DNA of 64,000 nt from Moniliophthora roreri (lineage: Eukaryota > Basidiomycota > Agaricomycetes > Agaricales > Marasmiaceae): contig LATX02000222.1 in the NCBI GenBank assembly GCA_001466705.2, positions 372,001 through 436,000 of the forward strand, written 5' to 3'. A program made the translations under genes and the position numbers. Each line of letters starts with the position of its first letter. The stretch's first letter is position 1. The notes beneath the pieces are model-generated. The model worked only from the letters and a program-made list of their open reading frames with translations, was not told the DNA's origin and did not search any database. Positions 1-11,500 of the stretch are shown one piece after another.

Positions 1-3000
1 GCAAGCTGGATGAGGGCTGAGCAAAGTGGGGGTTGTGGGTGTGGGTGTATGTGACAGGGGTCGGGAGAGGAGCGGGAAGCATCTGTGTGGAGAGGACGGA
101 GCGAGGAGAGCAGAGAGAAGGTGACCCAGGGGGATTTAAAGGAAATGACCAAAATAAAAAAAAAAAAAAGGATGTGTCGAAAGAGAAGCTCAAAACAGAA
201 AAGGGCCTCTCATCGGGAAACATGATACATTTTGTGTTACATTTTGTGATACAATATTTGTGAAATACAATCTTGGCTCAAAGAGATCTAAAGATCTAAA
301 CTGTCACACTCCATGTCACAGATATTATTTTTCTGCTATCTCCTTCCGTGGCGGCGCGATCACCAGACCCCCCATTCATCCTCAGCGATTGCCGACCATT
401 TCCGCTTCGTCATCCATCCTTATGCGTCGCTCGGTATCTCCATAAATCCCATCCCATTGCGCCCACCCGAATAGTCCAAACCGCGAACTGCGGCACCACC
501 AACGTCTCTGTGTCTAATTGGCATCTTTTTCATCTTTCCCCCGACCATCCGAGTGATTGTCTATATACACTATCCTTGCGGGGCACGGCTGTGTACTTGT
601 GAGCAATCATCATCAGGAACAAGCTGTTGTTCGTCTCGCACTTTCCTTGGACGAATGGTGCAAATGTCCGATAAGGAAGCTCCGGGAGGTAATGAATTCA
701 CGATGAATCCCTTGAATTTATTTTCTTTTTCTTTTTTTTTTTTTTTTTTTTTTTTTTGGCTGGCGCGCGTGCGATCGTCCCCTCAACTTCCGCTCTTGCT
801 CAAAACTTTATCATCAGATGAATACAACGGGGCGGGTAACGAGCACACAACACACACACACGCTGTAATATCCCAAACGATTGTTTTCTCACCGAGATGT
901 CCTCGTGAGCGTGACGTTGCCATCGCGCCTCTATTAACGCTGGCGGCTGCAGAGGGCAATGAGGTAAAAACGAGGGTGGCAGAGTCAAGCAGACATATAC
1001 GCATCATTCCGGTTTCGTCGGATCCGGGCTTGACCTTCCTTTTACATCTTGAAATTAAATTCCTCTCTCTCTCTCTCTCTCATTACTGCTGTTCACATTG
1101 ATCGTACGCCTGCGCAGAACTATATCGTTGCCTCGGCCTCCAGAGAGCCATGAATAAAAAATTATGACGCGTGAGCATTACTGTAAAGAGTTATCTCACC
1201 TAGGAAACGACAAACCAACCCCAGCTGACCTCCATTGCTCTGTCCTCAACGGTTAATTCGGTACGAGCCGTACCTTGACAAGAACGCGTGACAGTTTGTT
1301 CATGTATACTTTGCATCGCGATCCTCGCGCCCCTCTGAGCGCTTGTCTTGATCAGATGGAAGCCACCGATATATGTATAAACAGCATTGATATATTGACC
1401 GTCTGCAACTTGCATGACATGCCAGCAAGCAGAAAAGCAGTCGTTTCAAGACGGACGGTCCACAGAATGACCAGTGGGCAAAAAAAAATGGATACGGCCC
1501 CTCTCGGCTTGCATGAGCGCGGTGATCGTGAGAGGTTTGCAAATACAACTGCGAATTATCAGAATGCCGAAGACACACACGGACACTCCCAAGTGTCATG
1601 ACAAAAAATCCGTGCTGTTACTCGTTTCCCATGAAAACATACTAATAGAGAAAAACAAAAAATTTGAGCGCAAAAATCATACATATACAAGTAGTAGGCG
1701 ATGATTGGCTCAACATACCGATTGCAGGAAAAAAAAAAGACTTGTACCCGTTGACACACTCCTTGTTTTTCCGAGCTTCCTTGCTTCGATATGCGCTCCG
1801 GTCCGTGTCAGCTCTCAATCAGCTGAGAATCATTGCTGTAGCTTCGATTATTGTTAATATGATGTTCTCGTGGATCGACAAATGACTAATAATGAGAACG
1901 CAAACCTCGTAGCCGACCACCGTAGTGTCAAGGGATGCCGGGAGTACACAATCAACAGGAAAGAAAAAAAAACGATCGCGCACGGGCTTTGACCTGGAAA
2001 TGCTTATAACCTCAAACGGAGAAATGCTGAGAAACAGAATCCCTTCAGGTCATATGAAGACAAGATATGATTCCGAATTATCTTCCGGGACGTCATTGGT
2101 TATGATACCGTTGATCTGATACGGCTCCGGGAAAGAATGAACGAGAAATGCCCATCACGAACGAGCGAGCAAAGAAAAAAAGAGGCGAGCGAAGAGAAGA
2201 AGGCAAACATTGTCACTCACAAGCTGCTATCGCCATTTTGCGCCACAACTTTGTACGCGACTTGCACACGCGCGTGAGGTAGAATGTATCGAGTATATAT
2301 ACATCATCGCCATCATCATCATTACAGAGCTAGGAAGTTTGCGTACTCGGAGACATTGAGGCGAAGAGAAAGAAACCAGCATCATGACATTGACCAAAAC
2401 AAAGGAAGGGACCCAAGAGGCAAAAGAAAACATATCAGCTGATGATTATCGGATTGACAAGAAGAAAGAGGGGGAGGGAAAAAAGAAGGAGGGATACTGA
2501 CGTCGAGATTTGTGAGCCTTGAGGCTCACAAGTACAATTCATGATCCAATAGCAGCAACTGAAAGACGCCTCGTCCCAGCATGGGACTGCCGCAGCCTCA
2601 ATCAGAACGGCTGTTGCTATTTGATATCGGAAACAAAGAGGATCTCGAGGGATGGCAGTTGCCTATTAGACAGCTGATATCATGATAAATCGAATGCATA
2701 AATGCACGAGTAAAAGCGAAAGTCGTAAATACCTTTGCTGCCGCACTTGGAAAGTAGATCCAGCTAGGGGAAACGATATCCGGAGTTGTGGGTTGCTACG
2801 GCATCTCCGCTGCGAATAGGATGCCTATGCCGACTCTAAGGGAGGGGATTGGTAGAGAAAGGCGTATTTACCCGGATTCCCCTTCTGCCAATCAATTAGT
2901 TCCAGCCCTCTCTTCTTCTTTTTTATGCAGTGGACGTGTAATCCTACCTCCGAAAAAATAGGAGCTCAGTCCAACTTGGGTAGCCAGATTAATTATAATC

Positions 3001-3943
3001 TGGGAGTCTGGGGTAATAAAATACAGAAAAAAAATAGAACGTTACGGGCCAACGTGAACACCTAACACTGACAGTGAGGCTCTCGGCAGAATTCCCTTTA
3101 TAATCGGTAATTCCGGTAGACGGCTTCAGAACTAAGAACAGATACCTGAAGACTTCCATACGAAGCTTGTGAGATGCGTACTATCGTGGAGACATGAAAC
3201 TTTGCGGAAAGGGACGAATCGTACCTGAGCATCTCCTCATGGGGTTTAACTTTCCCAACTGTCAAGGTCAAGACGTCCAGCGATTTGACCGACCGACCTG
3301 ACTTTTGGCAGCTCATGCATCGGCAAGGTTTGTATGTATATGCCAGGGTGACAAGCTGTTCCTGGTGAAATTGCATCTAAAATGAATGGTCAGCTCCGGA
3401 ACTCCTCAGTTACGATAGAGAGGATCTGTTGGACTTGGTCACAAGTTGTCCGAGCAAGTCAACAGGAGGAGACGGGCAGTTGCGAAGCGCCTAGTTATTT
3501 GAGAAACCTTTTCCCTCAAGCCGTCACCAAAGCAACAAGGAATCCCTCAAAAACAGAATGTGGCGCGAATCTGGCTAGATTTGGAGCTGTGGAGGGGGGA
3601 GCGCATCGCGCGTCGTATTTGGACTGTTCCGAGAATATCTGGAGTAACAAAGATCACACCTCAGCAGAGAACAGTACAGCCGAACATTGAGGTCGTTTCA
3701 AGATTTCCTTCCTTCTTGACATCAGCACGTCAGAACCAGAAAAAGCGCGCGGCTCCAAGGAGAAGGTTTAAAAGGATTTGGTGGCAAGTAGCACATAGCA
3801 GAAGGGAAGAATAAAGAAAAATTTAATTCGCGGCCTCAATGTGGGCACGTGGCATGGCATGTCATCGGAATTCGGAACCGGTATTCTCAGACGGTCTCAT
3901 TCCCGACCACAACGACCATTTTTGTGCACGACTACCATCAGCA
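1..3943. other. Gene-poor flank, no gene supported
   Basis: I see no open frame with a recognisable domain on either strand; the short frames here overlap one another and have no family resemblance. The stretch carries a run of 26 T at 732-757, a (CT)9 run at 1063-1080 and an AC-rich run near 845-862. CpG is present at normal levels, so this is not part of the decayed transposon block further right. On the minus strand an ATG at about 2235 is followed after 16 bases by a good GTGAGT donor, but I found no second exon, so it is not called. The last few hundred bases probably hold the promoter and leader of the RING gene. Confidence 0.5.
732..757. repeat. T homopolymer
   Basis: Run of 26 T on the plus strand inside the gene-poor left flank, preceded by shorter T runs broken by single C. 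It may be promoter-associated poly(dT) or simple slippage. Confidence 0.9.
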
Positions 3944-5118
3944 ATGGCAGGCCGGACTATCCGTCAGTCCAATCTAGAACCCCAGAGACGCTCCTCTCGC
4001 CTAAATAATCGCCAGCGTACGCCGAGAATCTTGCCCGAGCAACCTAAAAGGAGACTGACTGTTTGCAGCTCTAGCCAATGGTGCCGGTAGCAGTGGTAAT
4101 GCAAAAAAACGGGAAATTGTGCACGTAGAGCTTCCTCAAAAGAAGCGTCGGAAGGTTGAGCCAAAGCCATCGACCTCGGGATCATCACAGAATTGTAATT
4201 TGGAGACTACATCTTCTCAAGTCATCATACCTCGGCGGTCACAGCGAATCACACCACCCGATCTCATTAAGCGAGAACAAGAACTCTTGAAGAAGGAGCA
4301 AGCATATCAACAGAAGATTGGTGACTTGGAAGCGAAGAATCTATCATTATCGACAAAGGTGGAGGAGAGCTCAGTTTTGATTTCCGAGATGAAGAAGCGT
4401 GAAGCTGAAGCAGCATTGGCTCAGCTGGAGGAACATTTTACTTGTCCATTGTGCGTATTCGTCGTTTTGAACAAGTGTTTGTGCGAAGACCCATTTTTTT
4501 TTTTCTTTTCAAGGTGCTACGAAATTATGTCTCATCCCTATTCACTAAATCCTGGACAATGCGGACACACATTTTGTGCCCTGTGTATCATCAAATGGTT
4601 CTTTTCCCGCCTCCATAGACAATGTGGTGGCTGGCATGAATCGGTCGACTGTCCTATATGCCGCAGTCTACTTGTCATCACACCGGAACGTGCTCCTCGG
4701 CTCGACGTAACCTTTCCTTTCGTTCCTAATAGATTAGCCGCCACACTATGCGAATCATTAATAGAGAAACTTGGACAATCACCTTCGGGATGTAGCATGA
4801 CAGTCAAACGCGAAGACAGTGAAGGTGTCTGGAGTCTAGAAAGGAGTCGTAAGAAAGGTCAAACGAAAAAGGAAGAGAGCGAAGATGAGGACGAAGAAAG
4901 TTCTAAACTGGTAGAATGGCGACCAGGAGGAGATTTGCGCATTGAATGGCAGAAGAGGGACAAGTAAGTTCGGTCTCTTATCGTTATCGTGAGGGGTTCG
5001 CTCACTTTGATCAATATCTTCCAGGGACGGCAGAAAGGAAATGAGCTACTTGCTCGAGCGTTGGACGAACATGCAAGCCAGCGACTTCATCGCGACCAAG
5101 CATAGACTTGGAGTATAA
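3944..5118 (+). CDS. RING-finger protein, probable nuclear E3 ubiquitin ligase
   Basis: Spliced gene, 332 aa. Exons 3944-4016, 4069-4450, 4514-4963 and 5025-5118; introns of 52, 63 and 61 bp have GT..AG ends and keep the frame. The C3HC4 RING reads C150, C153, C168, H170, C173, C176, C198, C201; the second intron splits it between residues 152 and 153, and removing the intron joins C150 and C153 at normal spacing. A charged, Leu/Glu/Lys-rich segment just before the RING (about residues 85-147) is probably a coiled coil. KKRRKV at residues 49-54 looks like a nuclear localisation signal. An acidic Glu/Asp/Lys patch follows the RING. The general family transfers ubiquitin from an E2 to substrate; the substrate is unknown. 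The first ATG is chosen because intron 1 then joins in frame. The gene converges on ARP8, with stop codons 375 bp apart. Confidence 0.85.
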
Positions 5119-5493
5119 TTTTACTCCACATCGTTTCGCTCACCCGGTTATCTATTTTCAGCCACCATCATGACCAAACTTCACCGTGGGTAGTCTTGTC
5201 CCGACTATCGCCTCGCCTCCTACCTCCATTCAGAGCCCTCTTTTCAGGCTCTTATCGATGTCGCGCATCATTGACTTTGTACTACCAGATTATTTATCAC
5301 CGGATACAAATGCTCGGACTCTTTATGGAAATCAATGACATTTTGTACTCACAAATTGACCCCGATCTCTCCCTGTACTTCATAAAACCCTTCCTATTAT
5401 GCCCAGACGATGATGCATGTATACTGAAAGTGAATCAAAACAGATCGCATTTGTACAAACTCTATCTGTGGCTTAAATTCTAGGGACTTGTAA
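5119..5493. other. Convergent intergenic region
   Basis: This spacer separates the stop codons of the RING gene (plus) and ARP8 (minus). It should hold both 3' UTRs and polyadenylation signals. I see no domain-bearing frame in it. Confidence 0.6.
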
Positions 5494-8316
5494 TCACAAG
5501 TAAAAGCACCGCTCTTTCAGACCTCTCATGCCCAATACATCCTTGATGGGGTGACAATATTGAGTAACGTGGATGAACCGACGGAACTGAGAAAATAACG
5601 CACCCAATCTTGCGGCGTCACCCATAATTCGGACGCTCCGTCCATTTTGCCCAAGACTGCCGCTCCTTTCCACACTAGAACCTGCGGATCAACGTCCTTA
5701 GGTGGTGGAATAATCTGCACCTTCTCCATATTCGAGACTAAGGGCGTAGAAATGGCTTGCAACCTGCCGATTTGGGCGGAGAACGTCACGGTGAGTGCCA
5801 CCATCGTAGGGGAGGAAAACAACAACACAACGTCGCGCCGTACCTGCTATCAAGTGCATGAGCCATTCCGGATATATTGGCGGTCCCGCCGACAACGAGA
5901 ACGGCTTGGAGATATTTGCGGATCTTCTCGTCCCCTCCAGCTGCCCTGGCGCTATTGTAGATTGCCACGTCCAACGGCAATTTACTGGCTTCAAAGCAGA
6001 CATCGATACCGAATCCTCCGGGAAACGCAGGGTCCGGTTCAGGTGTCGGTGGTTTAGTGACGCTTTTGGAAGGAGTCTGTTGTGCTACCGAAGATTTGCT
6101 ATCATCTTCAATATCAACTACTTCCATGGGTACCTCGGTGGAAGTTTCTGAGGGAACTGCTGCTGCTGTGTTGTCGCCCTCACCCGTTCCTCCCGGGATC
6201 GCCTCCTGAGTTTGTGGATCTGCTTCGATGTACAAGGCGCACTGTAAGCACTCTTGTAATTTGGTCAGCAAAATTTGGGGCACACCTTTCTGATCCGCAT
6301 TTTGCTCGATGCTCGGGCTTGGCCCCGGCATCAAATGCTGAGTAGAGATCATCATGGCGGACGTCTGCAAGTTGGATGTTTCCATATAGCAACCGGAAAG
6401 AAATACTGCCAGGACGACTCACAATGTGGTCATTTGAGAGCTCAAGGATCTCTTCTGTGACGTCCGCATTTGGGATATCCCAAAAGCCTACCCTTTTTCT
6501 ATCAAACTCAATCACACGGGGCTCAAAGATTGCCTGTAACAGGGTGTGAGCGAACGCCATTGAAGTCGGTCGTCACCACCCACCATTGGAGCCAGAATTA
6601 CTTCGTCATAGGTACGGAGGCCGTATTTCTCTGCTGGTTGACCCGGCTTGCGGACCACAAAATCGTACAGATTGAGCGCAACGTCAACCTATTGACTTGA
6701 TTGATTGACAAGAGTAAGCCACAAGAGCTGCCCATCGCACCTCAGATAGAGTGCACAAGTTGCACTTCAAGGTGTCTATGACATTCCAGTCATATGATCG
6801 AGCCAGGTTGAGTTCACGGTAAGGAAAGCCGATGCGATTGAGTAGAACGTAGAACAACTCTGTGATGTCGTCTCCACCAAAATTTAACGACATCCTGATT
6901 TGTCCATACTAAGATCATGGAAAGCGGGAAAAAAGACAGATATGTATCACTCACCGAGTATCCGAAATGACTAGACCTTCATCAACGCAGGCGATGCTTG
7001 TCGTTTTTGCGCCGATATCTACTACACATGCGCTTGATATCCCTGCTCCATATGTCGCTGCTAATGATTCCTGGAGATGTACGTGAATGCGAGGCTGTCA
7101 AATGAAAATATATGATCTACCTGTTGCGCGCATAGCTGCTTGAAACCCATGGAAACGAGAAGGAGATGTACAAGGTCCCGAACATAGGTCCGGTCGTATA
7201 AGTCAGGGATGACAAGGACGATCGAGTATTTCTGAAAACGTTTTTGTCACAACCTCTGTGCAAAGAGAGTAGAAGCACCTGCGCTCACGCTATAGTCCTT
7301 GGGTTCAATGCCAAGCTTGTCTTTCAGCGTATTTCGGAGAATAGTTTCCATATCATTAAGGATCATCTGAATAGACGAGTAATCTCTGGTATTGAAGTTG
7401 GATCCGTATATCGGCCATCTCACGACGTAGTTGGAGTTCTGCGGGTCCGCCAAACGCAAGGCCTAGGTGCAAGTTTATCAATTATTCTTTTAGGCAAACT
7501 AAATCCGCATAATCGGCAGACCTTTTCGCCGACTAGAATATCTTCCTTGTTATCCGTTATCCAGTCTACTCGGTATGGATCGTTGTGTTCTTGAATATAT
7601 TCCGGTTTGAACTGTTCGTTGAAAGTCGTAGCAATGTTACTGGCGTTAGGCGTGACTCGAAGCTTGTAGAAACGCATTCTATCTCGAAGAGAGGACATAA
7701 TAGCGGAAAGTTTCTCCTCGAACTGCTCAATAAGATGGTGAGCGAACGTAGGTGAAAGACCGATTCGAACTGACTGGATCATCAGAAGAGGTGGATACCA
7801 TGTATTCATCTGCATTTTCATCCACCTCAGATTGCCGTTGATTTCGTTTCGCTTTCCGTGGACGCGAAACGCCTTCAACAAATGTTGACGCGGCAACTGG
7901 CGGAGCAGTCTTGCGAGCAACCACATTGGGCACTGTAACTGGATTCACGTCTGATGCTCGTCCGATTCGAAGAAATCTTGAGCCTGGATGTATCACTAGA
8001 ACCTGGGATCCACGTCTAGCACGCGTTGAGCAACGCCAGCATTTCGACGACATACATGAATTACTCACCTTGCTTCCGGTGAAGTACCTTCCTCCTGAGA
8101 TTGTTTTGTTTTCTTCTGTGCATTTCTATGCCATACTGTTTGATTCTCCGACTTCAAGTATGTTGATCCAAGTTGCTTAGGGTTGGTGCTGGATAAATCA
8201 GAATTCAGCCATGAAATGAGAAGGAACCTGGGTGAAGCTGACGCTAGAGGAACATGAAACGTGGTATAGCGTATGCCTGTGTCATCACGTTTCGCATTGG
8301 GAATGCCTCTGGGCAT
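5494..8316 (-). CDS. ARP8: Actin-related protein 8 (INO80 complex subunit)
   Basis: Twelve exons, 729 aa: 8316-8069, 8015-7775, 7722-7522, 7462-7289, 7231-7121, 7070-6955, 6894-6741, 6688-6584, 6533-6423, 6364-5844, 5763-5604, 5541-5494. All introns (50-80 bp) are GT..AG and phases agree. Arp8 is a nuclear actin fold subunit of the INO80 chromatin remodeller that binds nucleosomes or DNA with actin and Arp4. Diagnostic stretches are VLVIHPGSRFLRIGRAS near the N-terminus, YSIVLVIPDLYDRTYVRDL, ESLAATYGAGISSACVVDIG in the actin fold, and VQIIPPPKDVDPQVLVWKGA near the C-terminus, all matching Arp8 rather than conventional actin. Exon 10 carries a Pro/Ser/Glu-rich insertion between fold segments, as is common in Arp8. 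It lies 238 bp downstream of TOR on the same strand; a shared transcript is not implied. Confidence 0.93.
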
Positions 8317-8554
8317 TTTTGGTCGATAAGGGTGGTGGTCTGAGATGTTTTTGACGTTGAGCCTGAGAGTGCATTGATTCTGACAGCATTCAGGCGTTGA
8401 TTACGCGGTTGCCAAATTCAGATACCGCGAGCGCCTAGGCTCGCTCACCGCTCCAAGATTCCAGGATTGCTCGTAAAAAATGTTTAATCATACGACTAGG
8501 GATATAATACAGATGACATAGGATAGATAAATCGTCCATAAGTCCCTGGAACAT
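8317..8554. other. Intergenic spacer between TOR 3' end and ARP8 5' end
   Basis: These 238 bp must hold the TOR terminator and the ARP8 promoter, both on the minus strand. The space is tight for two separate units. I recognise no motif with confidence. Confidence 0.5.
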
Positions 8555-11500
8555 TCACCAGAAAGCGCACCTAATGACAGCCCTAAGTGACAAGAAAGTC
8601 AAGCCAAAAATTCAATCAACATACCATCCTGAGAAGAGTTGACAGAGGTTCTCCAGCGACGTTGCTTGAAGTATCAATTTGTCAACTTGAACTTTGACAG
8701 ACAAAGGTACATCAGGATCAAAATCACGTCCTATGAAAACACTTGAGCCAGAATATGGACAATAAATGACTTTGCCGCACCTGTAAGCTTTTTCTGCACG
8801 CGTTCGTACACAGACACTGCACGATGATCGCGAACCTCTCGCCCGAGGTGATCTCCAACCGCAGATGCTCCACCAGCCTCTAAAACTCACCCCGTCAGTA
8901 AAACGACCCTTCAGAAAACGGGTTACACCAACCTCCGAAGATGTCGTTCTCATCAGCCCTCAGTTTTCTGCGGCCAGGACCCTGAGGATGGGCCGCGGCA
9001 CGGGCAAGTTCAGTAGTATTGTCTGCTTCTGTCAGTAATCCGCTGACGATAGCCTAGCGAAAGGCATCTTACCATCAATCCGCTTCCCTTCATTTGTTTG
9101 CATAAGCCTCCAGCTGATGAGCGGATCATACACGAATGCCTCAAGAACAGCCATCAGAGACTCTTTGTTGTCTCGAAGCACTTTCATCGTGATTTCGCAT
9201 GTGTTACGGAAGCTGCCTTCGATGCCTCCCACCTTGAAGACCCAGAGCGTCAATAAAATGATGAGAAAAATGGCTCAGAAGGGAGTCGTACCTCCATAGC
9301 ATGCGTCAGCATCCTAGTAAGCCTGAATGGAACCGTCTCAGGGAATTTATCTCGCAGGGTTGCAATCTCGAAACAATCGCCAAAATCGACATTGATGACT
9401 TTACCCGTGCTTCGTTCGACGAGTATATTGGAAGGATGACGGTCTCCCAGACCCAAGATGTGCCCGACCATGCTGTTCACAGCCAAGGAGCGAGTGTATG
9501 ATACCCGTCTCTCAAGCCAGTGTTCCGAGTTCTGACTCTTCAGCCATAAAACTCTGTAAAGGTCTTGACCGGTCGTATTCTCCAACGCGTACTCGAAGAC
9601 TTCTACTTTTTGAAGGAGGGTAAGGTTCTCGTAGTCAGGCGCCATCTATCATATGTTCAGCCTGCAGCGGTACATAAGATGAATTGAAGCTTACCTGAAG
9701 CATCAGACGATATTCAATATTGAGAAGCACCTTCCTAGATTCACGATAATCTCTGACAAGAACGTGTAACGTGTCACTTCCTTGAACATATCCGAGCAGA
9801 CCAGCATTGGGTGCCAGCGGTATCACGGGGTATCTTTGTATGTGTAGACGGCGCATGTAACTGTTGGTATCAACAGATAGTAGATTGTTCACAAGACTGA
9901 AAAGCTGCATGACACGCTCATCTTGTCGAAGATCTTCGTGGCCTATAGATAAACACAGTATCTATAAGTAGTAGCGATAAGAAAAACAGAATGAAGCACC
10001 TTTCAAAATGTACTGATATTCTCTGTGATCGCTTCCTTTGAGGGAGAACCTGCGTGGCCTCTGTTTCGAAGCGATGACGGTCAACTTCTGAGCAAACTCG
10101 AGAATGGTAACGATCTCGCGACCGCTTTGGTAAGTTCCTGAGATATCCAATTTCAGTTCCGTTTGACCGAACCTAGGATCACAGTTTACCTGGCACAGCG
10201 AGACTAAGATTCCTAGTTTGCAAGAGGATCGGAGAAACATATTGCAGATCCAAAGTAGTAAGTTGAGGAAGCTGCTTCTCGATTTTTTTGAAGACCTGAC
10301 ATGGGTTCAGGAGGTAAGTCGCTTATGTTACACCGGATTGGGACGTACCGCATAATAGATATCCCAAGCCTTGTCCAGCTCACTTGTATCTCCGCGGATT
10401 CGATACCGGCGGCAAGCTTCTCTTGCATCAGCCAATTCCCGGCCGAACACCTGAGCAAAAGATGTTTCGCGAGCCGTTTGAGGTCCCTGCAATGGAATGA
10501 TTAAAATAGGTGCAGACACATGTGATATGCAACCTACCGCTTCCAGTTTAGCGTGAAGTGGTTCCAATACTGCAATCATTCCCTCTGGATTTTTCTCCGT
10601 GAAGTAAAGCCTTGATGCTTCTTCCAGCCCTTCATGCCACTGCTCGTGCCATAGAATGGCTATTCTTATAATCTCATGACTGACAACCAAAGCCTGCGAA
10701 GTAGAACGATGTCAGAGGAATGATGAAGACAGATGGCTCGTTGCATCACCTGTTCTACTATCATCCTACTATGGTCTCTCATCTCCTCCATAATCCCCAT
10801 CGCGGCTGCGGCACGGGTCTCGCTGGAGGACTTTGAGGCAACAGTAAGGGGGTAGATCAAAGCTTGAGGGTGGTGTTTCCCAATGGTGATGAGGACGCTG
10901 CGAATTCTCCTTCGGATGAGAGCGTTGGGAGTCTGAATGCGAGCGATGATCTGAAAGAACGAACGAGTGAATAATCAGAAACCAGACGAACGGTCCTCTA
11001 CACATACCTGTGGGATGACATGGAGCCAAGTATCAATCCCAACCTTCTCAAAGCCCTGAGACATCGCGTTGCTAACATTATCGTGCTGTCCAAATTTGAA
11101 CCAAAGTGTGAGGAGACGAAGGGTATCCTGAAGTGCATCTTGATTTCGCAGCAGTATGGATTCGAACAGACCTGGGAAATGTTGAGTTATGCTGTAATGC
11201 CCGCCAAATGTCTCAAAGGTACCTTCAATAGCTGCAACTGCATGCTCAGCGACGGTGGACGAGTGAATTCCCTTCGTTCCACTCTCAATCTGACTGTCGA
11301 GATAATGAAGAACTTCAATGTTAGCCAATGCCCACGTGTGCCAGGCCTTGTACCATCCGGGGTCATAACGAGTTGCTAAAATGTAACAATGAAGGATGTC
11401 GGGAACAAGTCGCTACCGACAGCGGTCAGATGTGAATGAGATACACTAAGGAGACTTACAGAACCCCAGTTGTCATTCATTTCGACCTGCCACTCGCCTA

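Noticed and set aside
553..1101. 182-codon plus-strand frame in the left flank
   Set aside because: It reads through the T run (poly-Phe) and the CT run (Leu/Ser), which are simple repeats; it does not look like a protein.
3098..3376. 92-codon minus-strand frame upstream of the RING gene
   Set aside because: It has no domain, no splice partners and no supporting context; it is likely a chance frame.
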